A stretch of 64,000 bases of DNA from Iamia majanohamensis (lineage in GTDB: Bacteria > Actinomycetota > Acidimicrobiia > Acidimicrobiales > Iamiaceae): positions 1,116,001 to 1,180,000 of the forward strand of contig NZ_CP116942.1 of the NCBI RefSeq assembly GCF_028532485.1. Direction: 5' to 3'. The translations under genes and the position numbers were made by a program. The notes under the pieces are model-generated. The model made no database searches. It had not been told where the DNA came from and saw only the letters and a program-made list of their open reading frames with translations. Of the stretch, positions 40,740 to 50,614 are shown in pieces (position 1 is the first letter of the stretch; every line of letters starts with the position of its first letter).

Positions 40740-41000
40740 CTAGTGGGCCACGTCGGGGGCCCGGGGGGAGAGGGCCTCGCTGCAGGCCGCGCACGTGCCC
40801 GCGGCCCACGGGGTGAACGAGCGGCGACCCGGCTCCGGGGCCATGGCCTCACCGGTGCACTGGGCCTTGGCGTGCTCGGGGTCGAGGGCGTGGATGTCGC
40901 CCACGGGCAGCATCCGCCGGGCCCCCCGGTCGCCGTCGTCGGACTTGTGGTCGACGGGCGTCCAGTCCTCGGCGCCCATCACGAAGGAGACGACGGGCAT
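40740..41000 (-). CDS. Small CxxC protein, unknown function
   Basis: 86 residues; GAGG precedes the ATG. N-terminal MPVVSFVMGAEDWTPVD, a central HALDPEHAKAQC stretch and a C-terminal GTCAACSEAL. The three Cys and His residues could make a small zinc site. Leftward, converging on the 59-residue gene. Not recognised beyond that. Confidence 0.65.
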   Translation of the reverse strand: MPVVSFVMGAEDWTPVDHKSDDGDRGARRMLPVGDIHALDPEHAKAQCTGEAMAPEPGRRSFTPWAAGTCAACSEALSPRAPDVAH

Positions 41001-41148
41001 CAGCGGACCTCGTGGCCTGGGCCCGCCCCGGGGGCGCGGGGCGGCTCGGGGGGGCATCGAAGGATGGTGGCTGTGGCCACGGTGACCTCCTCGGTGGTGT
41101 CCCCCACGGCTACCCGGCCGACCGGGCGCCAACCGCGCGACCCTCGGG

Positions 41149-41154
41149 TACCGT
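41149..41154 (+). promoter_or_regulatory. -10 hexamer TACCGT, near-leaderless start
   Basis: Eight bases before the ATG of the LigD-type polymerase gene. Confidence 0.4.
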
Positions 41155-41162
41155 CCCGCGCC

Positions 41163-42137
41163 ATGCCGGACACCGCCCCGACCTGGGACGCACCGACCGA
41201 GGACGAGCTGGCCGCCCTCGATGCGCTGGGGGTCAAGGGCGAGTGGGAGCTCCAGGGCCGCACCCTGAAGCTGACCAACCTGGACAAGGTCCTCTTCCCG
41301 CCCGGGGCCGACGGCGAGCCCGTCACCAAGCGGGACCTCATCCGCTACCACGCCTGCGTGGCGCCGGCGATGCTGCCCTACCTGGCCGGTCGGGCGGTCA
41401 ACTCCAACCGCTTCCCCCAGGGCGTCGACCACCCCGGCTTCTGGCACAAGTCGGTGCCCAGCCACGCCCCGGACTGGATCACCACCTGGCGCTACCCCGA
41501 CGCCCGGCCCGACGACACCGCCCAGACCTACATCGTCCCCGACAGCCCGGCCACGCTGGCCTGGCTGGCCAACTACGGGGCGGTCGAGCTCAACCCCTGG
41601 AACTCCCGCACCGCCACCTGGCGGGAGCCGGCCTGGGCCTACATCGACCTCGACCCCGGGACCGAGACGGACTTCGAGGACATCGTCGTCCTGGCCCGCC
41701 TGCACAAGGTGGTGCTCGACACCCTCGAGGTGCAGGCCGGGGCCAAGGTGACCGGCAAGCGGGGCATCCAGATCTGGGTGCCGATCGGCCCGGGCCACAC
41801 CTTCGAGCAGACCCGGGGCTGGGTGGAGTCCATCTCCCGGGCCGTCGGGAAGTTCGTCCCCGAGATGGTCTCGTGGGCGTGGGCCAAGCGGGAGCGGGGG
41901 GGCAAGGCCCGCCTCGACTTCACCCAGAACGCGGTGAACAAGACCCTCGTGGGCCCGTTCAGCGCCCGTCCCGCGGCGGGGGCGCCGGTGTCGGTGCCGA
42001 TCCTCTGGGAGGAGCTCGACGACCCCGACCTGGCCCCCGACCGGTGGACGATCCGCACCGTCCTCGACCGCCTGGCCGAGGTCGGCGACCCCCTCCGCGA
42101 CCTGGTCGACGTCGACCAGGACCTCCCCGAGATCTGA
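41163..42137 (+). CDS. Stand-alone LigD polymerase-domain (archaeo-eukaryotic primase fold) protein
   Basis: 324 residues containing only the polymerase/primase domain of the NHEJ protein LigD, without ligase or phosphoesterase parts. Metal ligands D162 and D164 in AYIDLDPGTETD; LTNLDKVLFPP and ARLDFTQNAVNKTLVGPFSARP are family motifs. A conserved His position (LigD E-x-H) reads Asn here (VELNPWN, residue 144), and GKRGIQIWVPI replaces the usual G-x-H strand. It may fill gaps or add ribonucleotides during break repair. No Ku or ligase gene is in view. Confidence 0.88.
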   Translation: MPDTAPTWDAPTEDELAALDALGVKGEWELQGRTLKLTNLDKVLFPPGADGEPVTKRDLIRYHACVAPAMLPYLAGRAVNSNRFPQGVDHPGFWHKSVPSHAPDWITTWRYPDARPDDTAQTYIVPDSPATLAWLANYGAVELNPWNSRTATWREPAWAYIDLDPGTETDFEDIVVLARLHKVVLDTLEVQAGAKVTGKRGIQIWVPIGPGHTFEQTRGWVESISRAVGKFVPEMVSWAWAKRERGGKARLDFTQNAVNKTLVGPFSARPAAGAPVSVPILWEELDDPDLAPDRWTIRTVLDRLAEVGDPLRDLVDVDQDLPEI

Positions 42138-42197
42138 CACCGCTCCGCACGGGACGGACCCGCCACATCTCGTGCTGGCGCGGGCCCGCAGGCGCGA

Positions 42198-42728
42198 TCA
42201 GCTCCGGGCTGCCGCACGGACGCCCCGGACGACCTCATCGAGGTCGACCGGGTGGCCGGTGTCGACCTCGAGGACCGGCCAGTCCCCGGCGACGGGCTCG
42301 GACGTCTCGTCCCACAGCTCGTCGGCGGAGCGCACGTCGTCGAAGTGGCCGGCGTGCCGGGTCCCCGCCCGGGCGCGGTAGCGGGCGACGGCCACCTGGC
42401 GATCGCAGCGGCAGAACACCTCGACAACCGTCCCGGGGAGGCCGCCGACGTCGGCGACGGCGAGGGAGCGCCGCAGGTTGCTCTCGACCACCGCGCCCAC
42501 GGGCGATGCGCCCGCGACGGCGAACATGGCCCGCACAGCGGCGCCGCCGATCCGCCGGGAGGCGGCCACGTCGGGGACGGGGAGGACTGCCATCAGCGCG
42601 TCCTTGATCGTGTCCTTGGCCACCAGCGGGAGGGCCAGCCGCTCGGCCAGGGGTGGCGCGAGCGTCGACTTGCCGCTCGCCGGAGGTCCGCACACGACGA
42701 CGAACATGGGGCCGGCCACGCCGACCAT
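42198..42728 (-). CDS. P-loop kinase (AAA_33 type)
   Basis: 176 residues. Walker A CGPPASGKSTLA near residue 13, LVAKDTIKDALM with a conserved D-x-x-K/R pattern, a lid region (YRARAGTRHAGHF) and a C-terminal VLEVDTG strand. It is the small zeta-toxin/chloramphenicol phosphotransferase-like kinase type. Substrate unknown. Leftward; divergent from the first acetyltransferase gene. Confidence 0.85.
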   Translation of the reverse strand: MVGVAGPMFVVVCGPPASGKSTLAPPLAERLALPLVAKDTIKDALMAVLPVPDVAASRRIGGAAVRAMFAVAGASPVGAVVESNLRRSLAVADVGGLPGTVVEVFCRCDRQVAVARYRARAGTRHAGHFDDVRSADELWDETSEPVAGDWPVLEVDTGHPVDLDEVVRGVRAAARS

Positions 42729-42767
42729 CCTGGCCCCGCGACGGCAGCACCGCGGGTCGCGGGCGGC

Positions 42768-42773
42768 GAGGCT
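42768..42773 (+). promoter_or_regulatory. Weak -10 hexamer GAGGCT
   Basis: A2 and T6 conserved, six bases before the GTG of the acetyltransferase; first base deviates. Confidence 0.25.
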
Positions 42774-42779
42774 GGGCCC

Positions 42780-43181
42780 GTGGACGAGCTGAGCTGGGCC
42801 TGGCGATCACCGGTGGACGATGCCGAGCTCGTCGAGCTCGTCGTAGCCCACGGTGGGCGCCCCGAGCCCGGGTGGTGGGACCGCGTCGCTCCCCACAGCC
42901 TGGGCTGGGTGACCGGACGGACGCCGGACGGCCTGCTGGTGGGCTTCGTCAACGTGGCCTGGGACGGCAGCGACCACGCCTTCCTGCTCGACACCAAGAC
43001 CCGGCCGTCGCACCAGCACCGGGGCGTCGGCACGGAGCTGGTGGCGCGGGCGGCGGAGGGGGCCCGGGCGGCCGGGTGCGAGTGGCTCCACGTCGACTTC
43101 ACCGACGACCTGGCGCCCTTCTACCTCGACGTCTGCGGGTTCCGGCCCACCGCGGCGGGCCTGGTCCACCTGCGTCGCTGA
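42780..43181 (+). CDS. GNAT-family N-acetyltransferase
   Basis: 133 residues. Acetyl-CoA motif HQHRGVGTELVARAAEGARAAG near residue 80 and a C-terminal LAPFYLDVCGFRPTAAGLVHL typical of GNAT ends. The N-terminus (ELSWAWRSPVDDAELVELV) is short. GTG start at leaderless distance from a weak hexamer. Substrate unknown. Confidence 0.88.
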   Translation: MDELSWAWRSPVDDAELVELVVAHGGRPEPGWWDRVAPHSLGWVTGRTPDGLLVGFVNVAWDGSDHAFLLDTKTRPSHQHRGVGTELVARAAEGARAAGCEWLHVDFTDDLAPFYLDVCGFRPTAAGLVHLRR

Positions 43182-43222
43182 CCGCGGACGAACCGGGCAC
43201 GACCGGTGCGGAGCGGGTCGGG

Positions 43223-43228
43223 CAGGCT
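43223..43228 (+). promoter_or_regulatory. Weak -10 hexamer CAGGCT
   Basis: A2 and T6 conserved, six bases before the GTG of the second acetyltransferase. Confidence 0.25.
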
Positions 43229-43234
43229 GCTGCC

Positions 43235-43771
43235 GTGGAGCACGAGGCGCACAGGGCCGAGGCCGACGAGGTCACCGTCGAGGTGGTCGACCCGACCGAT
43301 GGGCGGGCCGAGCACTGCCTGGCCCGCTACTACGCGGAGCTCGACGCCCGCATGGCCACCGGGTTCGACCCCGACGCCAGCCTCACGCCGGACCCCGACG
43401 AGGTGCGGGCGCCTCGCGGCGCGTTCCTCCTCGCCACCCTGCGGGGCACACCCGTCGGGTGCGCCGCGCTGAAGCTGCCCGACGCCGCCCCCGCCGAGGT
43501 GAAGCGCATGTGGGTCGACCCGACGGTGCGGGGCCGGGGCCTGGCCCGGCGCCTGCTGGCCGAGGTCGAGGCCCGGGCCGTCGCCGCCGGCCGGCCCACG
43601 CTCCGGCTCGACACCAACGGCGTGCTCACCGCCGCCATCGCCCTCTACCGGTCGGCTGGCTACGTCGAGGTGCCGCCGTTCAACGACGAGCCCCACGCCG
43701 ACCACTGGTTCGAGAAGCGCCTGTCGCAGCCCTCCCGCGCCGACGACCAAGGTGTGCCGGGCACGACCTGA
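43235..43771 (+). CDS. Second GNAT-family N-acetyltransferase
   Basis: 178 residues. VKRMWVDPTVRGRGLARRLLAEVEARA near residue 88 holds the R-G-x-G-L-A acetyl-CoA loop; LRLDTNGVLTAAIALYRSAGYVEVPPFNDEPHADHWFEKRL is the characteristic C-terminal part, with the Tyr that often acts as general acid. Sequence is unrelated in detail to the preceding GNAT. Substrate unknown. Confidence 0.9.
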   Translation: MEHEAHRAEADEVTVEVVDPTDGRAEHCLARYYAELDARMATGFDPDASLTPDPDEVRAPRGAFLLATLRGTPVGCAALKLPDAAPAEVKRMWVDPTVRGRGLARRLLAEVEARAVAAGRPTLRLDTNGVLTAAIALYRSAGYVEVPPFNDEPHADHWFEKRLSQPSRADDQGVPGTT

Positions 43772-43787
43772 CCGTCGGTCGGGGCGC

Positions 43788-43967
43788 TCAGGTGGGGCGG
43801 GGGTCGAACTCCTGGGGCTCGCCCACGGGCTCGCCGTCCTCGGTGACGTGGATGCGGTAGGCGTCGCCCCGGCGGTTGGAGGCGGCCCAGTCGTGGGCGG
43901 CATCCTCGCTCACCAGCGGGGGGCTGAGGTCGCCCGGCTCGGTCTCGACCTTGTAGCTGGTGGTCAT
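43788..43967 (-). CDS. 59-residue hypothetical protein
   Basis: Not recognised. Begins MTTSYKVETEPGDLSPP and ends GEPQEFDPRPT; mostly polar with a central DWAASNRRGDAYRIHVTEDG that could be a small beta hairpin. The ATG lies seven bases after a TAGGAT hexamer. Similar short proteins of this type may be DUF2188-like, but that is a guess. Tail-to-tail with the acetyltransferase gene. Confidence 0.7.
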   Translation of the reverse strand: MTTSYKVETEPGDLSPPLVSEDAAHDWAASNRRGDAYRIHVTEDGEPVGEPQEFDPRPT

Positions 43968-43974
43968 GGCCCCG

Positions 43975-43980
43975 ATCCTA
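43975..43980 (-). promoter_or_regulatory. -10 hexamer TAGGAT, leaderless start
   Basis: Minus strand, seven bases before the ATG of the 59-residue gene. Confidence 0.45.
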
Positions 43981-44010
43981 CGGACGCCTCCCGCGGTCGC
44001 GACGCCCGTG

Positions 44011-44197
44011 ACCTGCGACGCCGGTCAGCGAAGACCGCTGCCGCACGCCGCAGGTCCGGCCCGGCGGCCGGGGAGCCGACGATCTGCGACGCTGGTCAGC
44101 GAAGACCGCTGACGCGCGTCGCAGGTCCGACCCGGCGGCCGGGGAGCCGACGACCTGCGACGCTGGTCAGCGGAGACCGCTGATGCGCGTCGCAGGT
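44011..44197. repeat. Three tandem 71-base repeats, each a two-stage stem-loop
   Basis: Copies of a 45-base palindromic block start at 44011, 44082 and 44153, separated by a nearly identical 26-base spacer. In the third copy the 11-base outer stem ACCTGCGACGC/GCGTCGCAGGT is perfect, followed by 3-base internal loops, a six-base inner stem TCAGCG/CGCTGA and a five-base loop. The first copy has decayed pairing. Lies between the malQ 3' end and the promoter of the 59-residue gene. Confidence 0.85.
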
Positions 44198-44220
44198 CCG
44201 GCGGTCGCGCCGTGGTGGGG

Positions 44221-45540
44221 TCAGCGGCGCAGGCGGCCGGAGGCCTCGACCGCGCCGCGCAGGCGGGCGGCCACCGCCGGGGTGAGGTCGGCGGCGTCGG
44301 CCCGCCAGCGCCACGAGGCGCCCGCCGTGCCCGGCAGGTTCATGCGGGCCTCGGAGCCGAGCCCGAGGACGTCCTGGAGGGGCACGACGGCCAGCTCGGC
44401 CGGCGAGGCCAGGGCCAGGCGCACCAACGTCCACCACGGCTCGGGCTCGACCACGTCGGCCTCGTCGGCGGCGTCGAGCACCGCAGCCTGCACCGACGCC
44501 GGCACCGCCTCCCACCAGCCCCGGGCGGTGTCGTTGTCGTGGGTGCCCGAGTAGCAGACCTGGTGCACGTGGTGGGCCGACGGGTGGTGCGGCGACGGCG
44601 GGCCGCCGGGCGGGGCGTCGAAGCCGAACTGGAGCACGACCATGCCCGGGAACCCGAGGCCGTCGCGCAGGCGCTCCACCGGGGGGGTGATGACGCCCAG
44701 GTCCTCGGCGATCACCGGCAGCGGCCCGAGCTCGGCGGCGGCGGCGTCGAACACGGCGCGACCCGGCCCCCGCACCCACCGGCCCTCGATGGCCGTGGGC
44801 GAGGTCTCGGGCACCTCCCAGTAGGCGGTGAAGCCCCGGAAGTGGTCGATGCGGGTGAGGTCGACGAGCTCGAAGGTGCGGCGGAGGCGGGCGACCCACC
44901 ACCGGTACCGACGGCGGCGCAGGGCGGGCCAGTCGTAGATCGGGTTCCCCCAGCGCTGGCCGGTGGCGCTGAAGGCGTCGGGCGGCACGCCGGCGACGAC
45001 GCCGTCGCGGAAGAGCTCCGGGTGGGCCCGGTGGTCGACGCTGCCGGCGGCCACGTAGATGGGCACGTCGCCGACGAGCCGGACGCCGCGCTCGGCGGCG
45101 TGGGCCCGGAGGGCGCCCCACTCGCGGTCGAAGCGGACCTGGTCGCGCACGGCCTCGCGCCCGCCGGCCAGGGCCTCCCAGTCGCCGATCCAGTCGGCGG
45201 CCCGGGCCCGCAGGGCGTCCTCCTCGTCGAGGGTGACGGGTGCCTCGGGGTGCTCCAGGAGGCCGGGCCAGCCGGCGAAGGCCGAGGCCGACCGGTAGGG
45301 CGAGCCGTGCTCGTCGGGCGGGCCGAGCGGCAGCACCTGCCACCAGGAGGCCCCGGCGGCGGCCAGCCAGTCGACGAAGCGGCGGGCCCCGTCGCCCAGG
45401 CGTCCCCCGGGCACCGATGTGACATGTGCCAGCACCCCGGCCGAGCGGCCCCCGGCGAAGCCCGCATCCCCTTGCAGGGTGGCGTCGCCGGGCGCGACGT
45501 CCGAGGTCAGGGCGGGGGTGGGGGGATCGGGGCGGTGCAT
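44221..45540 (-). CDS. malQ: 4-alpha-glucanotransferase (amylomaltase)
   Basis: 439 residues, compact for a bacterial MalQ. GH77 motifs: nucleophile D232 in RIDHFRGF, acid/base E279 in VIAEDLG and D335 in GTHDNDT. N-terminal SAGVLAHVTSVPGG replaces the usual H-x-T-S-L-P. Transfers glucan segments between chains and handles maltose/maltotriose from the glucan loop. Start at ATG 45540; the upstream reading frame stays open across the divergent gene but has no family support there. Divergent from glgE with only 30 bases between starts, so the two transcripts share a promoter region. Confidence 0.9.
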   Translation of the reverse strand: MHRPDPPTPALTSDVAPGDATLQGDAGFAGGRSAGVLAHVTSVPGGRLGDGARRFVDWLAAAGASWWQVLPLGPPDEHGSPYRSASAFAGWPGLLEHPEAPVTLDEEDALRARAADWIGDWEALAGGREAVRDQVRFDREWGALRAHAAERGVRLVGDVPIYVAAGSVDHRAHPELFRDGVVAGVPPDAFSATGQRWGNPIYDWPALRRRRYRWWVARLRRTFELVDLTRIDHFRGFTAYWEVPETSPTAIEGRWVRGPGRAVFDAAAAELGPLPVIAEDLGVITPPVERLRDGLGFPGMVVLQFGFDAPPGGPPSPHHPSAHHVHQVCYSGTHDNDTARGWWEAVPASVQAAVLDAADEADVVEPEPWWTLVRLALASPAELAVVPLQDVLGLGSEARMNLPGTAGASWRWRADAADLTPAVAARLRGAVEASGRLRR

Positions 45541-45570
45541 AGGTGGTGATCTCGCGGGTAAGGCGTCAGG

Positions 45571-47528
45571 GTGGAGGACGTGCCCGGACCAGCGAACACC
45601 ACCATGCCCCCGCGCATCGTGATCCAGCACCCCACGCCGCTGGTCGACTGCGGGCGGTACCCCTCGAAGGCCACCGTCGGGCGCACCGTCGAGGTGGGGG
45701 CCGACATCTTCCGCGACGGCCACGAGGTGCTCCGCGCCGTGGTCCGCTGGCAGGGTCCGGGCGCCGACTCCTGGGAGGAGTCGCCGCTGCGGGCCGTCGA
45801 CGCCGAGGTCAAGGGCGTGCGCTGGGAGGGCGCCTTCCCCGTCGACCGGCCCGGCCGCTGGACCTGGACGGTCGACGCCTGGGCCGACGACCTGGCCTCC
45901 TGGCGGGTCGAGGTCGAGCGCAAGGTGGCGGCGGGCCAGACCGACCTGGGCGGCGAGCTCTCCGAGGGCGCCCTGCTGCTGGCCGCGGCGGCCGACCGGG
46001 CCCGCACCGCCGGGGCCCGCGCCGACGCCGACGCCCTGGGCGCGGCGGCCACCACCACCGGCGACGCCTCCGCCCCCGACCGGGCCCGGGTGGCGGCCGC
46101 CCTCGGCGCCGACGCCGTGGCCGCCTCCGACCGCCACCCCGACCGCTCCCGGGTCGCCCGCCTCGACCCCGTCGTCGAGGTCGACGTCGACCCGGTGCGG
46201 GCCGCCTTCGGGTCCTGGTACGAGCTGTTCCCCCGGTCCTGGGGCGGCTTCGACGGCGTGACCGCCCAGCTCCCGGCCCTGGCCGAGCTCGGCTTCGACG
46301 TCGTCTACCTCCCGCCGGTCCACCCCATCGGGGTCACCAACCGCAAGGGCCGCAACAACCGCACCGAGGCCGGCCCCGACGACCCGGGCAGCCCGTGGGC
46401 CGTCGGCGGGGCCGAGGGCGGCCACACCGCCCTGCACCCCGACCTCGGCGACGAGGCCGCCTTCGACCGCATGGTGGCCGAGGCCCGGCGCCTCGACCTC
46501 GACATCGCCCTCGACTTCGCCATCCAGTGCTCGGCCGACCACCCCTGGCTCACCGAGCACCCCGAGTGGTTCCAGCGCCGGCCCGACGGGACGCTCAAGT
46601 ACGCCGAGAACCCGCCCAAGAAGTACCAGGACATCTACAACGTCGACTTCGACTGCGACGACTGGCAGGGCCTCTGGGAGGCCCTGCGCGACGTCGTCCT
46701 CCACTGGGTCGACAGGGGCATCCGGGTGTTCCGGGTCGACAACCCCCACACCAAGCCGGTGCCGTTCTGGGAGTGGCTGATCCACACCGTGCGGGCCGAG
46801 CACCCCGACGTGGTGTTCCTGGCCGAGGCCTTCACCCACCGGGCCATGATGCGGACCCTGGCCAAGGCCGGCTTCAACCAGAGCTACACGTACTTCACCT
46901 GGAAGCACTCGCGGTGGGAGCTCACCGAGTACCTGGGCGAGCTGGCCCACGGCGAGGAGCGGCACTACTTCCGCCCCAACATGTTCGTGAACACCCCGGA
47001 CATCCTCACCGCGGAGCTGGCCGAGGGCGGTCCGGCCACGTTCGTCAGCCGCCTCGTGCTGGCCGCCACCCTCTCGCCCAGCTACGGCATCTACTCCGGC
47101 TACGAGCACTTCGAGCGCACGCCGGTGGTCCCCGGGTCCGAGGAGTACCTCGACAGCGAGAAGTACGAGGCCAAGGAGCGCGCCCTCGACGGGCCCCTGC
47201 TCCCGCTGGTCGGCCGCCTCAACCACATCCGCCGGTCCGAGCCGGCGCTCCAGGTGCTCGAGGGCCTCACCTTCCTCGACACCGAGAACGACGCCATCAT
47301 CGCCTACGCCAAGCAGCACGGGAGCAGCACCGTCATCACCGCCGTGTCCCTCGACCCCGACCACGTCCAGGAGGGGGTGGTGGTGGTCCCCGCCGAGCTG
47401 GGCCTGCCCCCGTCCTTCACCGCCACCGACCTCCTCTCGGAGCAGTCGTGGACCTGGCGGCTGGGTCGCAACTACGTCCGCCTCGTCCCCTTCGACGCCC
47501 CCGCCCACGTGCTGCGGGTGGACGTGGC

Positions 47529-47532
<4 letters not shown>
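45571..47532 (+). CDS. glgE: Alpha-1,4-glucan:maltose-1-phosphate maltosyltransferase
   Basis: 653 residues. Extends alpha-glucan with maltose from maltose-1-phosphate. The N-terminal DUF3416 domain ([22 protein letters not shown]) is followed by the GH13_3 catalytic domain with [13 protein letters not shown]-type entry, nucleophile D390 in [10 protein letters not shown] and acid/base E419 in VFLAEAF. GTG 45571 lies six bases after TAAGGC, one mismatch from the leaderless pattern; an ATG at 45604 is possible. Its stop overlaps treS by four bases. Confidence 0.95.
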
Positions 47533-49270
<1,738 letters not shown>

Positions 49271-49274
<4 letters not shown>

Positions 49275-50614
49275 CGGGCATCGACGCCGCCCTCTCCTCC
49301 CTCGACCCCGACGCGCTCACCGCCTGGGTCACCACCCAGCGCTGGTTCTCGGCCAAGTCCCGGGAGGTCACCGTCGACGTCCGCGACGCGGTCCCGCTCG
49401 ACGAGGACGCCGGCCTCGGCCTCCTCGTCGTGGAGGCCCGCACCGCGGCCGGCACCCACGAGCTGTTCCAGCTCCTGGTGGGGGCCGACGGCGACCGCCT
49501 CGACCACGACGCCCTGGCCGACCCGGCCCGCTCGGCCGCCCTGGCCCGCCTCCTCGGCGACGGCGCCCGCGTCGACACCAGCGGGGGCGAGGTCACCTTC
49601 CACTGGGCCGACGACGCCCCCGCCCTCGGCGACCCGCCCGACGTCCGTCCCCTCGGCGCCGAGCAGTCGAACTCGTCGGTGGTCATCGACGACGCCGTGG
49701 TGCTGAAGGTGTTCCGCCACCTCGAGCCGGGGGTGAACCCCGAGCTCGAGATGCTCGAGTTCCTCTCGTCCCACGGGTTCACCGCCATCCCCACCCTCGC
49801 CGGCTGGTACCAGCTCTCGAGCGACGTGCTCGACGCCACCCTCGGCGTGGCCCAGGGCTTCCTCGGCGAGGCGACCAACGGCTGGGACCTGGCCCTCGAC
49901 GAGCTGGGGTCGGGCCGCACCGACCGCCTCACGCCGGGCCTGCGCGACCTGGGCGCGGTGGTGGGGGAGATGCACGCCGTGCTCGGCTCCGACGTCAGCC
50001 GGCCCGAGTTCGCCCCCGAGGCACCCGGCGACGAGGCCCTGCCGCTGTTCATGGCCACCGTCGACGAGGAGATCGAGCACGTCTTCTCGGGCCTGCCCGA
50101 CCACGAGGTGTTCGCCCCCATCGCGGGCCGGGGCGACGAGCTCCGCGACCAGCTGCGCCGCATGTCCCAGGGCGGCTCGGTGGGCCGGCTGATCCGCCAC
50201 CACGGCGACCTCCACCTGGGCCAGACCATGCAGGGAGGTGGACGATGGACGGTCCTCGACTTCGAGGGCGAGCCCAGCCGACCGCTGCTCGAGCGGCGGC
50301 GCAAGCGCTCGCCGCTGCGCGACGTGGCCGGGATGCTGCGCTCGTTCGCCTACGCCGCCTCCGCCGCCGGGCGGGCCGGGGCCGACGTGCCCTCCTCGTG
50401 GGAGTCCGACGCGCGCGACGCGTTCCTCGAGGGCTACCACGCAGCCGTCGACCCGGCCCTGCTGCCGGCGGGCGACGCCGCCGTGGCCCAGGTGCTGGCG
50501 CTGTTCGAGCTGGAGAAGGCGGTCTACGAGCTGCGCTACGAGATCGACAACCGGCCCGAGTGGGCGGCCATCCCGGTGGCCGGCATCGCCCGGCTGATGG
50601 AGCTGGAGCCGTGA
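49271..50614 (+). CDS. mak: Maltokinase
   Basis: 447 residues (also called pep2). Phosphorylates maltose with ATP to the GlgE donor. The N-terminal cap [15 protein letters not shown] is that of maltokinases; [23 protein letters not shown] carries the ATP-binding Lys; [11 protein letters not shown] is the catalytic loop and [12 protein letters not shown] the metal motif. GGAGGTGGG precedes the ATG. Four-base overlaps on both sides. Confidence 0.93.

Noticed and set aside
44011-44197. CRISPR array interpretation of the 71-base tandem repeats
   Set aside because: Spacers are nearly identical to each other, there are only three units, and no cas gene is present.
45541-47508. Upstream extension of malQ across the glgE gene
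   Set aside because: The frame is open but has no MalQ similarity before the MHRPDPP start, and lies over a clearly coding glgE.
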